Source: an uncultured Anaerobiospirillum sp. | GTDB taxonomy: Bacteria; Pseudomonadota; Gammaproteobacteria; Enterobacterales; Succinivibrionaceae | Direction of reading: 5' to 3' | NCBI GenBank assembly: GCA_944389615.1 | Contig: CALXNA010000004.1 | Span: 49,643-113,642, forward strand | DNA: 64,000 nt | In this document: in pieces, positions 55,624 to 64,000 of the stretch | Layout of the letters: the number at the start of each line of letters is the position of its first letter | Position numbering within the stretch: position 1 is the stretch's first letter | The notes under the pieces: model-generated | Seen by the model: the letters and a program-made list of their open reading frames with translations, nothing else | Database searches by the model: none | Told to the model about the DNA's origin: nothing | Position numbers and translations under genes: made by a program

Positions 55624-58600
55624 CTAAAAGCCGCCCCAATCGTCCGGATCAAGTTGCTGGGCGAAGTCAGAGAGGATATCGTCCATCTCGGTATCGACCT
55701 CAGGGAAATCATCGTCGAGCAGCTCTGCTTTAGCGCTAACTTTGCCCGTCTTAGCAGGAGTGGGCTCTGCGCCGCTCGCTTCCGCATCCAGCTTCTCCTC
55801 ATCCGACTCATCCAACGCCTCATCGGCCTTGGGCGCTACGATCTGCAGATTGCGCTGACGATAGCGGATATGGTTGAGGCGATAGAAGTCAGGCCGCTCC
55901 TCGAGCGTGACCAAACCTAACAGCACCATCAAATAGGCGCGCACCCGTGCAATCGGCAACGGCCCTTGCGTGGTGGGCACCTGCTGTTGGTACAAGCTGG
56001 CCATTAAGCGCAGCAGCGCGCATTCATCGCGCAAATAGCGCGTCAGCCCTAACTTATCCTGCAACAGCGGCGGACGCTTTTGGGTTTGGCACTGACGGAG
56101 CGCCCCCAAAAGCTCGGCTATGAGCGATGTGACCAATGCTGCCAAGCTATCATCAGGCTGCGGGGCGAGCCTGCGCACCAGCACCTGCGCTAACATCAGC
56201 GCCCGCCCCTGATGAAAGTAGCGCTCGAGCTTGTGCCGCGAGAGCTCACTTCGGTTGGTGACCAACACCACCGCCGCATGGCGTGCCGCCCAACGCTCCA
56301 GTGCGTCCTCATCTAAGCGATAGCTCGGCTTACTTTGGCGCCGATCCTGGTAGATAATGTGGGCGCGCTCAAGCATCTTACGCACCGGCAGTGGTACCGG
56401 CTGACGCGGCGTGCGCTTGCTTGGGAGCAGGCGCCGATAGAGCAGGCGACACCATGCCCGCAAGGTCTGGTACAGCTCTAAATCCCACAGCACCTGCACC
56501 CACAAGGGCTGCGTCAGAGGCGCCCCCACCGGCAGCTTCTGACGGTAGAAGCCTTGGAGCAGCACCGGCCCTAAGAGCGAGCTGAGCTCCAGATCAAGGC
56601 CATGGAGCATGCTGCGGTGCGCTAAGTCTTGGCTCGTAAGAGCAGGCAATTGGGCATTAGTGCAGGCAGTGCATAACGCATGCAGTGCCTCCTTACCTGA
56701 GGCATAGTGCATCAAACTACAGACCGGCGGCACTTGCACCACCAAGGGCCGCCCTGTGCTAAAGAGCGAGTTGAGCCAAGTCAAATAGCGCTGTTCGGCA
56801 AAGCGCCGCTCCTTGAGCGCGACATCATGGCTCAGCAAAGGACAAGGCAGATACCACGTAAAATCGCGGCGCGCACGCAGCTGCGGCCACGGCTCGGCGC
56901 GCCCCGACCAGAGCTCATTCCACGATGTCCCTGTTACATCCCACGGCGCGCTGCGCTCACCATAAAGCTGAGCATGCACCCGTTGGCGCTTGCTGACCAG
57001 CCATTGCCCTTCTACATCGTACACCACCGCAAGCTGCGGCTCAGCAGGCACCTGAGATAGCGCCTTGCGCAGACGCTCCGGCGCAGCCCTTAAGCGCTCC
57101 CGCAGAACGCCCAAGGTGGCAGCGTTATAGTGCTGCGCGCTCAAAGGCGCGTAAAAAGACAGGACTTCTGACGGCTCACGGCGCAAATCACCCCAGCGGT
57201 TACGCCCATCACAGGGCCAAGTCAGACACTCGACCGCCACCTCAAAGCATGCAAGCGCATCCTTAGTCCCCAGCGCCGCCTCAAGGCGCGTAATCATCCC
57301 CGTATGGCGCGCCAGACGGGCCAACAAGGTCAGTGCATTGTCCGGAGCCTCGGCCATGAGCAGGTCATGAACCGCCCGCTTTAAGCTCCGCGGCGGCGAC
57401 GGCGTCCGCACCTCACGGTCACTCGTTTTGATCTTGAGCTGCAATCTGGGCTTGCCGTTCTGATCTAAGACCACCGCGCGCTCAAACAGGTCGGTGCCAT
57501 ACTCCTGATCGAGCCGGTTCGTGACATGATTCACTTGGTTTTCATACTGCTTGTCGATGATCAGCACTTCGACGAAGTAGTCCAAGGAGATAATCACCTT
57601 ATTGCGGAACAGCCACGGCTGGGTTTGCGGCCACGGCTGCTTCTCCATCAGCTCCGCAGGCACCTCAATATCAACGACGATCGGCACGATGGGCAACGCC
57701 CAGTAGGCGCCGTCACTCTTGGCATCGCCTGCGCACTCTCGCCATGAGTCATCAAACTCATCTGCGCTGCCTGTGACCAGCCAAGTAAGCGGTGAGGAGA
57801 AGAAAAGGGCGGTGGCACTAGCGTAGGGCAGTACCGGCAGGGCGGGCGGCGCGGCCGCTACCGGCCCTGACTCTAGAGGCGCAACGGTTCCCGACACATA
57901 ACGAAACTCACCTTCGCCTTGGGGCTCGTCGAATCCATCATACTGATAGCCCCACCACCACCTATCATCAAGCTTACTTGCACTTTCCCAGTCGACGCCA
58001 TAGACCTCATTAGCATAGGCGCTGCCGTAGGCTTCCTGCAGTAGCTCGCGGCTAAACATGGATTGTAATTCTTGCGGGTACAGCTGCTCGAGGCCTTCTT
58101 GATCCCCCTCATCAGCCATCTCATACTTGTCAGGATGCAGCAGCCAATTGACATGGTAGATCGCCAAGCCCTGCGCCTTGGAGTAATCGTAGAGGCGCTT
58201 GTGCGGCGTAGGATAAGGGGCTTTGAGCTGGGCGCGTACCGTTTCATAGCTCACCGTATCCAGCGGGACTTGGGCATACACATAATGCACCCCGGGCACA
58301 TGCATGACGGTGAGGTCTTTAAGCTGAGGAAATGCCTGCACAAAGGGCGCCGCAAACAAGATTCGGCCCCATTGCTGGCCCTGCTCGACGATGCCAACGG
58401 TACGCGCGACCTTGCGCTTAAGCCGCACGCTGGCTGAATGCGCCGCGGCGGCGCTAATCGTAATCAGGTAATACTCATGGCCCCCGCTATTGCTATGGCG
58501 CTGACAGACGAGCGACGGGAGCTGCAACTGAGTGTACTCATGCCAATAGGCCGACTTCAGCTGCCGGACGCAGGCGGGGCTGATCTTATCCTTGAGCTGC

Positions 58601-58899
58601 GCTAACACGGCTTTGACCGGAGCGCCATGGCGCACTTGCTCACGCCATGTGTACCGATAGCCGGACGGCACATGCTCCACTGTGAGCTCTTGGGCGATGG
58701 GATATTGCTCAAGAAAGCTTGGCTTAAACTCAATGGGGCCATATTGATCGGCGCCCCCGATCTTGCCGACCACCGCCCCATGGCTGATCCGCACCAAGTA
58801 GTAGACCGTACCGGCCTTAGTGCGCATGCGTTGGGTCGTCAAAGGGGGCAGCCCTAACTCTGCGCACTTTAAGGCCTGCGCTTGCTGTTTGGGCATCAC
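55624..58899 (-). CDS. Giant IS1634/IS4-like transposase-derived protein
   Basis: A 1091-aa intact frame. Two copies of an 80-residue module open it (about residues 15-85 and 127-210): LPxLxxQR, YYLV/I, a GKI or GIV turn, I-F-x-x-F, then YP/FPQLxxLTVxHVP. This resembles the VYYxExSYWDKE...GKIDPETG leader of IS1634-type transposases. A charged middle follows (SLDYFVEVLIIDKQYENQ near 425). About 515-590 matches the helical pre-catalytic domain (DNALTLLARLARHTGMITRL). DVTGTSWNELWSG near 655 recalls the DxTS strand, and VVLVTNRSELSRHKLERYF near 875 recalls the VLLTN...Y segment that normally precedes the catalytic Glu; no Glu follows in place. An acidic tail ends the protein. ATGs at 58899/58896; a ribosome site is not clear. 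Confidence 0.55.
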   Translation of the reverse strand: MMPKQQAQALKCAELGLPPLTTQRMRTKAGTVYYLVRISHGAVVGKIGGADQYGPIEFKPSFLEQYPIAQELTVEHVPSGYRYTWREQVRHGAPVKAVLAQLKDKISPACVRQLKSAYWHEYTQLQLPSLVCQRHSNSGGHEYYLITISAAAAHSASVRLKRKVARTVGIVEQGQQWGRILFAAPFVQAFPQLKDLTVMHVPGVHYVYAQVPLDTVSYETVRAQLKAPYPTPHKRLYDYSKAQGLAIYHVNWLLHPDKYEMADEGDQEGLEQLYPQELQSMFSRELLQEAYGSAYANEVYGVDWESASKLDDRWWWGYQYDGFDEPQGEGEFRYVSGTVAPLESGPVAAAPPALPVLPYASATALFFSSPLTWLVTGSADEFDDSWRECAGDAKSDGAYWALPIVPIVVDIEVPAELMEKQPWPQTQPWLFRNKVIISLDYFVEVLIIDKQYENQVNHVTNRLDQEYGTDLFERAVVLDQNGKPRLQLKIKTSDREVRTPSPPRSLKRAVHDLLMAEAPDNALTLLARLARHTGMITRLEAALGTKDALACFEVAVECLTWPCDGRNRWGDLRREPSEVLSFYAPLSAQHYNAATLGVLRERLRAAPERLRKALSQVPAEPQLAVVYDVEGQWLVSKRQRVHAQLYGERSAPWDVTGTSWNELWSGRAEPWPQLRARRDFTWYLPCPLLSHDVALKERRFAEQRYLTWLNSLFSTGRPLVVQVPPVCSLMHYASGKEALHALCTACTNAQLPALTSQDLAHRSMLHGLDLELSSLLGPVLLQGFYRQKLPVGAPLTQPLWVQVLWDLELYQTLRAWCRLLYRRLLPSKRTPRQPVPLPVRKMLERAHIIYQDRRQSKPSYRLDEDALERWAARHAAVVLVTNRSELSRHKLERYFHQGRALMLAQVLVRRLAPQPDDSLAALVTSLIAELLGALRQCQTQKRPPLLQDKLGLTRYLRDECALLRLMASLYQQQVPTTQGPLPIARVRAYLMVLLGLVTLEERPDFYRLNHIRYRQRNLQIVAPKADEALDESDEEKLDAEASGAEPTPAKTGKVSAKAELLDDDFPEVDTEMDDILSDFAQQLDPDDWGGF

Positions 58900-58978
58900 T
58901 TCGCCCCCTTATGCTGAGTGCGCTGAACCGCACACCATGAGCGCTGAACGTAGCGCTTGGCCTGCGCTCTCGCGCTGC

Positions 58979-59500
58979 CTACTGCTTTTTAGCCGCAGCT
59001 TTGGCCGCGCGTGCTACCTTTTGCTTGGCTTTGCTGATATCTTGCTCGCGCTCACTGATATCTTGCTCGCGCTCAAAGGAGTTGTTGGTCAGCGGCGCTT
59101 TGACATAGCGAATCAGCATCGGGACTAAGCGATACACCGTGACCTTGGCCAATTGCGGGTACTTGTTGATGAACTCTTGCTGGAACAGGATGAGCCCGAA
59201 GGGATCGTCACCTTCCATCTTGCCGACCGCATGGACATTGCTGACCGGAGCAGCGCCCAGACTGAAGTTGTCGTAGGTGTTGACCGAGTAGTTCATCGTG
59301 CCATCAGAGCGCGCTCGCGAACGGATGAGTAAGGACGGGACGCGCAGCTTCTCTAAGGTGTTGCCACTGATGTCGTGCCCAAACGTCCAGCCATCTGTGC
59401 CGTCCTCGTCCACACAGCGGTACGGATCGACCGGGATCTCATCGGGACCTGCGAGGTCTTACCCGGGGATGACGACATCTTTCTTTGTTCTTGGTGCCAT
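58979..59500 (-). pseudogene. Small IS1634-leader-like gene interrupted by an in-frame TAA
   Basis: From ATG 59500, with AGGAAG upstream, the frame reads MAPRTKKDVVIPG then TAA (59461-59459). It continues in the same frame as DLAGPDEIPVDPYRCVDEDG and on to a stop at 58979. The continuing part repeats the module seen twice in the 1091-aa protein (LRVPSLLIRSR, VGKMEGDDPFGLILFQQEF, YPQLAKVTVYRLVP). It ends in a basic coiled tail with a duplicated EREQDIS. Without the TAA it would be 173 codons. A GTG at 59413 could restart a 144-aa product. Nonsense mutation, stop read-through or internal restart are all possible. Confidence 0.6.
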
Positions 59501-59518
59501 ATGACTTCCTGTATGCAC

Positions 59519-60052
59519 TTACTGCTTGAGATAACCTTGTTCTAGCGCGCGGTGCAGCGCCTCGTTATAGGCAATCATACTATCATAGGTACAGCTGTCC
59601 TTAAGGCGCTGTAGTTCCTCGCGGCTGAGCAGCATGATGCCGCTGACCTCGCTCTTCTGGCGCACGCTGATGAAGTCGCCTTGGGCCAAGAAGAGATAGG
59701 CCATGACGAAGCTCTCCGAGCGCTTTTGGTACGGGATCACTTGTTTGCCCAAGTATTGCAAATGCACGGTCTCAGGCTTTACCCCGATTTCCTCATAGAG
59801 CTCGCGCCCAGCACTGACCAGTGGATCTTCGCCTGCTTGCACCACGCCGCCGACACAAGCATCAAACTGCCCCGGAGCGTAGTCCTTACTTAAGGTGCGC
59901 ACCTCAACTAATACTCGGCCGCGCCCATCGAGTACCACGATATACGAAGCTCGATGGGGCAGGTGCTCGGCGCGCATCACCGAACGCGGCACCGTCGCCA
60001 CCACCTCATCGTCGCGCGACACAATATCAACCAACTCTTCTGGCGCACTCAT
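59519..60052 (-). CDS. Nudix hydrolase (YfcD/IPP-isomerase-like subgroup)
   Basis: A 177-aa cytoplasmic hydrolase of nucleoside-diphosphate-linked compounds. The Nudix box is complete: G-VVQAG-E-DPLVSAG-RELYEEIGV (about residues 68-90). The opening EELVDIVSRDDEVVATVPRS and HRASYIVVLDGRGRVLVEVR are typical of the YfcD-type subgroup. Substrate not known. The ATG at 60052 follows GGGAG at nine bases. It is upstream of the interrupted gene on the same strand and divergent from the acyltransferase operon. Confidence 0.9.
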   Translation of the reverse strand: MSAPEELVDIVSRDDEVVATVPRSVMRAEHLPHRASYIVVLDGRGRVLVEVRTLSKDYAPGQFDACVGGVVQAGEDPLVSAGRELYEEIGVKPETVHLQYLGKQVIPYQKRSESFVMAYLFLAQGDFISVRQKSEVSGIMLLSREELQRLKDSCTYDSMIAYNEALHRALEQGYLKQ

Positions 60053-60258
60053 GAGACTTGCTCCCTATCAGATAACTCAGCCTCACTTTAGCGCGAAACG
60101 AGCGTTTTGCCTACCACCACCGCGGCAAGCTGACACCCCGCGCACAAAGGCCGCAGCGCAGTCTGCAAAAGCCGCAGCGCAGCCTGCCAGTGGTACAATC
60201 ATTGCTACCCCGAGGCCTGCGGTTTATCTTAAACCAGCACTGTAACCAGACTTACGCT

Positions 60259-61050
60259 ATGGCACAACTGACCGAACCTATCTTTAACTACCACGGCACT
60301 CTCATCAGCGGCAATGACGTGGTCACCGCCCTGCGGGCCATCGGCATCAGCACCGGTGATGAAATCTGCGTCCACTCCTCGCTAGTGAAGCTGGGCAAAA
60401 TCTTAGTGGCCCCCGAGCAGATGCTTGCCACGCTGGTCGCAGCGCTCCGTGAGGTCGTCGGTGCCACCGGCACCATCTTGATGCCGACCTTCAGCTACAG
60501 CTATTGCCATGGCGAAGTCTTCGATGTGCGCACTACCCCCAGCACGGTGGGGATTTTGACCGAGTATTACCGTCAGTTAGATGGGGTCAAGCGCACCCAC
60601 AACCCTATTTTCTCCTTTGCCGTCTCAGGCCCGGAGACTGACACCTATTTAGCCTGCCCAAACGATACCTGCTTTGGCCCGGGCAGCGTCTATGACGTGA
60701 TGACGCAACACGACGCCAAAGTAGTGTTATTAGGTCACCTGCTGCGCGGCCACACCTTCATCCACTATGTCGAAGAATGTGCCCACGTCAGCTACCGCTT
60801 CTACAAGACCTTCCACGGCACCACCATCGACGAAGCAGGACAGGCGCACGAAAGCGACATTCAGTACTACGTGCGCTGCTTAGACCGGCCCAGCATCCTG
60901 ACCAACTTCTACGACATCTGTGATGGCCAAAAGACGATCAAGCAGGTACCGTTAGCCGGAGGCGAAATCGCCACCTTCAACTGCCGCGACTACAAGGCGG
61001 CGGTACTACAATCGCTCCACGATGACGAAAGCCGTTACCTTGCCAAGTAA
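60259..61050 (+). CDS. AAC(3)-like acyltransferase, probably sugar-directed
   Basis: A 263-aa member of the aminoglycoside 3-N-acetyltransferase fold. Seen: ICVHSSLVKLGKI, GTILMPTFSYSYCHGE, TPSTVGILTEYYRQLDGV, CFGPGSVYDVM, and VVLLGHLLRGHTFIHYVEE. The antibiotic enzymes' HPTHSVAAxG stretch reads HNPIFSFAVSG here, so the second His is Phe. That is a pattern I associate with polysaccharide-cluster members (inference). The ATG at 60259 was chosen by the family start; a TACAAT -10-like box lies about 65 bases upstream. Followed closely by slyX. It should not be read as a resistance gene. Confidence 0.8.
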   Translation: MAQLTEPIFNYHGTLISGNDVVTALRAIGISTGDEICVHSSLVKLGKILVAPEQMLATLVAALREVVGATGTILMPTFSYSYCHGEVFDVRTTPSTVGILTEYYRQLDGVKRTHNPIFSFAVSGPETDTYLACPNDTCFGPGSVYDVMTQHDAKVVLLGHLLRGHTFIHYVEECAHVSYRFYKTFHGTTIDEAGQAHESDIQYYVRCLDRPSILTNFYDICDGQKTIKQVPLAGGEIATFNCRDYKAAVLQSLHDDESRYLAK

Positions 61051-61059
61051 GGAGTAACC

Positions 61060-61275
61060 ATGTCAGCCCCCCATGAGATGGATCCGACCATGCTTAAGAT
61101 GCAAGAGCGCATCGCATGGCTCGAAGGCGCGCTCCAAGAGAACAATCAGCTGCTTGAGGATATGGCCAAACAAGTCGACAAGCTCGAGCGCCAAATCAAA
61201 GTCTTAGCGCAGCTGGTCGATCCCCAAGAGCACGCGCGTCCTTTAAGCGAGGACACGCTCCCGCCGCACTATTAG
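61060..61275 (+). CDS. slyX: SlyX family coiled-coil protein
   Basis: A 71-aa coiled coil (MLKMQERIAWLEGALQENNQ, with heptads to about residue 50) ending in the family-typical LPPHY. Function is not established in any organism. The ATG follows AAGGAG, nine bases after the acyltransferase stop, so the two are co-transcribed. Confidence 0.93.
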   Translation: MSAPHEMDPTMLKMQERIAWLEGALQENNQLLEDMAKQVDKLERQIKVLAQLVDPQEHARPLSEDTLPPHY

Positions 61276-61372
61276 GTAAGGTAGAGCAAGGCGCTGGTCT
61301 AGGCAAAGTAAGCTCGAGACCAAAAGAAGATTAGGCAAGAATAAGGTTGGGCAAAAGAAGAGGGAGCGCAAG

Positions 61373-62326
61373 ATGAGAGTGTGCATTGTCGGGCAGGGCT
61401 TAGCCCTGAAGTCCAGCTTCGCCTTTGGTTGCGCCAAGCTTCTCACCGCGCGCTGGCAGCTCCGCCCTGACATCATCACCTATCAAGAGGCGCAGCAGGC
61501 GGTACCATGCTGGCGTATGAACTCAGACGGCGACTATGTCCCCAGCCCCGAGCAGCTGACCCTGCCGCAGTGGCTGGCGACTGAGCCGGGCAGCCTTATC
61601 ATCAGCGCCAACAACACCTACCTCTTCTCCGCCGCCGAAGTTGATACCCACACCATCATCAACTACCACAATGCGCTGATGCCGTACCATCGCGGCAACA
61701 ACTCGCAGCTATGGTCGATTTGGAACGATGATGAGGTAGCCGGGATCACGTGGCATCGGGTCGATAGCAAAATCGACCATGGCGCCATCTTGGTTCAAGG
61801 CTATTGCCCGCTCGCGGCCTTCCCTGAGCCCGTTACCTCCCTTGACTTACTGAACCTGCAGCACCAGCTAGCGCAGGCGCTGCTGCCCTTAGCGCTGACG
61901 GCGCTCCCCGAGTTTCATGAAACCTGCGCCGCGTCTGAGATCGACGCGCAGCTACAAGCCCTGAGCCCAAGCTGTCAGCGCGTCCTACCCGGGCAAGACT
62001 TAGCTAAGTTTCATTGGGGCGCCCCCGAGGGCCAAATGCATCGCAAGCGCGATGTACCCCACGAAGGCCTATTGGATTTGAGCTGGGACTTTGCCACCAG
62101 CACCCGCTTCTTGCGCGCCATCAATGGCGGCGCCCTCTCCTTTAGCGCGCGCCCGCTGCTTGACTACCACGGCCAGCGCTACACCATCCAGCGCTATAGC
62201 TGTGACCCAGCGGCACAGACGCTGACCTTGACCTGTCGCCCCAAGCTCCAGCTGCGCTTAAGCTTTACCGCCCATGGGGCCGATGTCCAAGAACTAAGTT
62301 CGGATACCCACCATGATCGCGCTTAG
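61373..62326 (+). CDS. Formyltransferase-fold protein
   Basis: A 317-aa protein. Residues about 1-160 have the formyltransferase Rossmann-type domain: MRVCIVGQG, SLIISANNTYLFS, then the catalytic segment INYHNALMPYHRGNNSQLWS (Asn and His) and VDSKIDHGAILVQG (Asp). These are the N-H-D residues of 10-formyl-THF-dependent enzymes. The C-terminal part (about 235-310, RFLRAINGGALSFSARPLL) resembles the C-terminal domain of Fmt/ArnA-type enzymes. The probable reaction is N-formylation of an amino sugar or similar; substrate unknown. The ATG follows GGGAG. It overlaps the next gene by 14 bases. Confidence 0.75.
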   Translation: MRVCIVGQGLALKSSFAFGCAKLLTARWQLRPDIITYQEAQQAVPCWRMNSDGDYVPSPEQLTLPQWLATEPGSLIISANNTYLFSAAEVDTHTIINYHNALMPYHRGNNSQLWSIWNDDEVAGITWHRVDSKIDHGAILVQGYCPLAAFPEPVTSLDLLNLQHQLAQALLPLALTALPEFHETCAASEIDAQLQALSPSCQRVLPGQDLAKFHWGAPEGQMHRKRDVPHEGLLDLSWDFATSTRFLRAINGGALSFSARPLLDYHGQRYTIQRYSCDPAAQTLTLTCRPKLQLRLSFTAHGADVQELSSDTHHDRA

Positions 62327-63161
62327 CAATAGCCCGCTCTTCATCAACCGCGAGCAGTGCACCTACCTGTACCAAGACCGCGTCCACAAGTTGATCTTAT
62401 GGCACGAGCCGCAGCTGGCCACACCGTTTGACCACTTGCTCTTCAACATCAAGAGCCTGCCTCAAACCAATGAGGCAGCCCAACCACAGGCAGCCCAACC
62501 ACAGGCAGCAGGTCAACCAGAAGATCAACCTTGGATGGCATGGGGCGGGACGGCCCCAGACCACTACGCGCGCTTAGAGCGACTGCTCGAGCACTGTCAG
62601 CAGCAGGGGCTCTGGCAGCCTGAGCACACCTATTGCAACATCCTCTACCGGCCCAGCTACGATCAAGCACGCCTCAAGACCATCTTAGGCCGTTTCTACC
62701 GCGAGAGTCTCGACTTTGCCTACCGCAGCATCGCGCCTAAGGCAGGCGCCCACTTAAGCTACGTCAAGCAGGATGAGCTGACGCAGGTTAGCACGGCCTT
62801 GGCCACCCAGCTGCCCAACAGCACCTGCTTTCAACACCCCACCGCAGAATGCTTGGCCCAGCAGCAGGCAGCCCAGCAGCTGTTGGCTCTGCGCGATCCC
62901 CAAGGCCAGTTAGCGGGAGTGGTGAACTTCGAGATCACCGGCCAAGATCTCTATATCGCGCACCTCTTCAAGATCCCGGGCACGCAGGTCACCCATGTGC
63001 TGCCACAGTTGGTGGCGCTAGCCCAAAGCGAGTGCGCGCAGCGCGCGCTCAAAAAGGTCTACCTCTACCACCTCAAGAGCAACGCCAAGCTTACCGCGCT
63101 CTATAGCCAAGCCGGGCTTATCGCCAACCCACAGTTAGACCTGACCTACTTCCTGCCCTAA
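62313..63161 (+). CDS. Hypothetical protein, possibly GNAT-like
   Basis: A 282-aa soluble protein translated from an ATG inside the end of the formyltransferase-like gene, so they are translationally coupled. A short AAQPQAAQPQAAGQPE repeat (about residues 54-70) splits it. The C-terminal half (LAGVVNFEITGQDLYIAHLF, then LVALAQSECAQRALKKVYLY) has the strand-helix-strand order of GNAT acetyltransferases, but no clear acetyl-CoA loop. Role likely tied to the formyltransferase. Confidence 0.55.
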   Translation: MIALSNSPLFINREQCTYLYQDRVHKLILWHEPQLATPFDHLLFNIKSLPQTNEAAQPQAAQPQAAGQPEDQPWMAWGGTAPDHYARLERLLEHCQQQGLWQPEHTYCNILYRPSYDQARLKTILGRFYRESLDFAYRSIAPKAGAHLSYVKQDELTQVSTALATQLPNSTCFQHPTAECLAQQQAAQQLLALRDPQGQLAGVVNFEITGQDLYIAHLFKIPGTQVTHVLPQLVALAQSECAQRALKKVYLYHLKSNAKLTALYSQAGLIANPQLDLTYFLP

Positions 63162-64000
63162 CCAAACCTTTACCCAAGATCAGGCCGCGTCAGATCCACC
63201 ACTGCGCTGACCGCGCCTACAACGCCGTACCGCCCTACGCCATACGCAAGCTCATGATGCGGCAAGCGCCAACTCTGATAGCAGGTGACCGCATCATCCG
63301 ACAGCAAGATACAGCACGTCGGCTCTATCTCCGGCCTCACCACCTAGCCCTCGCACAGCCCGTGTCGAGCGCCGCAGCGCGCCCATATGCGACGATATCG
63401 CCCGGCGCCACAGTCTCTTCGGAGGCTAAGCGCGGTGACGGTGAGTGCCTCAAGCGGCCAGCGCATAATCTGCAAGGACAGCGCATCCAGCTGCTAAGCT
63501 CCGGGCAGCAAGATGATAAAACCAGCGCGCAGGCTGACCCTGCAAGCAAGGTATAACACGGCGGCAGTGCCGTCGGCGCGCCCACGTAGATAGCCCCCTG
63601 CCCCACCGCGATGACGTCAACAATGGCGCCATAGTGCGTTCTGAGGTGCTGCGCTATGACCACCTGCTCAGCGGCAAGCTTGACGGCGACTTTAACATCG
63701 TCACCGGCAGAACGCAGCTGCAGCAGGACAAGCTCCGCTTGGTGCTACGGAGCAACCTCGGTGACAGCAGTGCACGGGGCAGCAGCTCCGCTGCCGCGAA
63801 CCAGCCGCGTGCGCCAGCGCAGGCAGCCTAAATCGTTCTCAGGCATCACCCTGCTCCTTCCTGTCATAGCGACCGTCCGGCCGAGTTTATGCGTAATATT
63901 ATGTTAAATCTTTGTAAGTTGCTTGCGCGCAAACGCCAAGGCCCGAAGCTGCTGCTTCGGGCCTTGGTCGCTTGAGTAATTCAAGCTTGGCGATGACCTA
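63162..64000. other. Right-end region, decayed sequence and hairpin
   Basis: No intact gene. On the minus strand, between about 63746 and 63170, protein-like stretches appear in changing frames: VKVAVKLAAEQVVIAQHLR, AIVDVIAVGQGAIYVG, QPARWFYHLAARSLAAGC, EIEPTCCILLSDDAVTCYQS and GVVGAVSAVVDLTRPDLG. These suggest a gene broken by frameshifts and a stop, family not recognised. Confidence 0.35.
63936..63967. terminator. Strong hairpin at the right end
   Basis: CCAAGGCCCGAAGC and GCTTCGGGCCTTGG form a 14-bp perfect stem with a 4-base loop. T runs are weak on both strands (GCGTTTGCG on the minus side), so terminator function is likely but unproved. Confidence 0.55.

Noticed and set aside
60259..61050. 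Aminoglycoside resistance gene
   Set aside because: The sequence has the AAC(3) fold but differs at the antibiotic enzymes' HPTHS segment and sits with slyX and a formyltransferase, not a resistance context.

Overview
This window comes from a GC-rich (high 50s percent by eye) gammaproteobacterium with unusually roomy intergenic spaces. Type II QueF, SlyX, PpnN, a short E. coli-type FbaA/Pgk/Tkt set, an EndA family, a StbD-like protein and a motile, chemotactic lifestyle fit an Aeromonadales/Succinivibrionaceae-like host. That placement is inference, because no rRNA is present.

Layout. 1-4.2 kb: tail of an unknown gene, uvrB, a YjfB-like motility peptide, glk. 4.2-5.9 kb: a gene-poor stretch with a terminator and two operator-like palindromes. 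5.9-10.1 kb: a secreted repeat protein, araD behind a LacI-type operator, an unknown gene, and a LacI-family regulator. 11.2-15.7 kb: two tandem paralogous chemoreceptors, a 14-bp tandem repeat, a small acetyltransferase. 15.7-20.2 kb: divergent cysE/cysK, an antitoxin-like protein with a long tail, an ArsC/LMW-phosphatase protein. 20.2-25 kb: an IS1634-like transposase-derived gene plus a decayed N-terminal fragment, tRNA-Ser(CGA), and a PiT phosphate transporter with a coiled-coil tail. 26-29 kb: corA and fliD, with two sigma-28-type promoters ahead of fliD. 29.8-31.8 kb: a 666-aa orphan. 31.9-42 kb: central carbon genes on the minus strand (fbaA, pgk, tkt, short transaldolase) mixed with a CYTH/CHAD protein and a membrane-anchored protein. 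43-48.3 kb: a GarR-type reductase, metK, an IS256-derived gene paired with a DUF5718-like gene. 48.5-55.6 kb: a very recent tandem duplication of an EndA-type nuclease gene, rsmE, queF, ppnN, an IS200/IS605 relic with an omega-RNA-like 3' end but no tnpB body, lysC. 55.6-60 kb: a giant 1091-aa transposase-derived protein, an interrupted small relative, a Nudix hydrolase. 60.2-63.2 kb: an AAC(3)-like acyltransferase, slyX, a formyltransferase-like gene and a GNAT-like gene. The right end holds decayed sequence and a strong hairpin.

Together, the housekeeping genes cover glycolysis and the non-oxidative pentose phosphate branch (glk, fbaA, pgk, tkt, tal, araD), cysteine/SAM/lysine supply (cysE, cysK, metK, lysC), nucleotide and tRNA maintenance (ppnN, queF, rsmE, uvrB) and motility. 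The most unusual theme is several long, intact or nearly intact proteins that keep the architecture of transposases or nucleases while key catalytic residues appear to be gone. These are the IS1634-like 540-aa protein, the IS256-like 376-aa protein, the 1091-aa IS1634/IS4-like protein, and EndA with His replaced by Leu. A minimal IS605 derivative retains both hairpins and the omega-RNA region. All assignments were made by reading motifs, with no database search.
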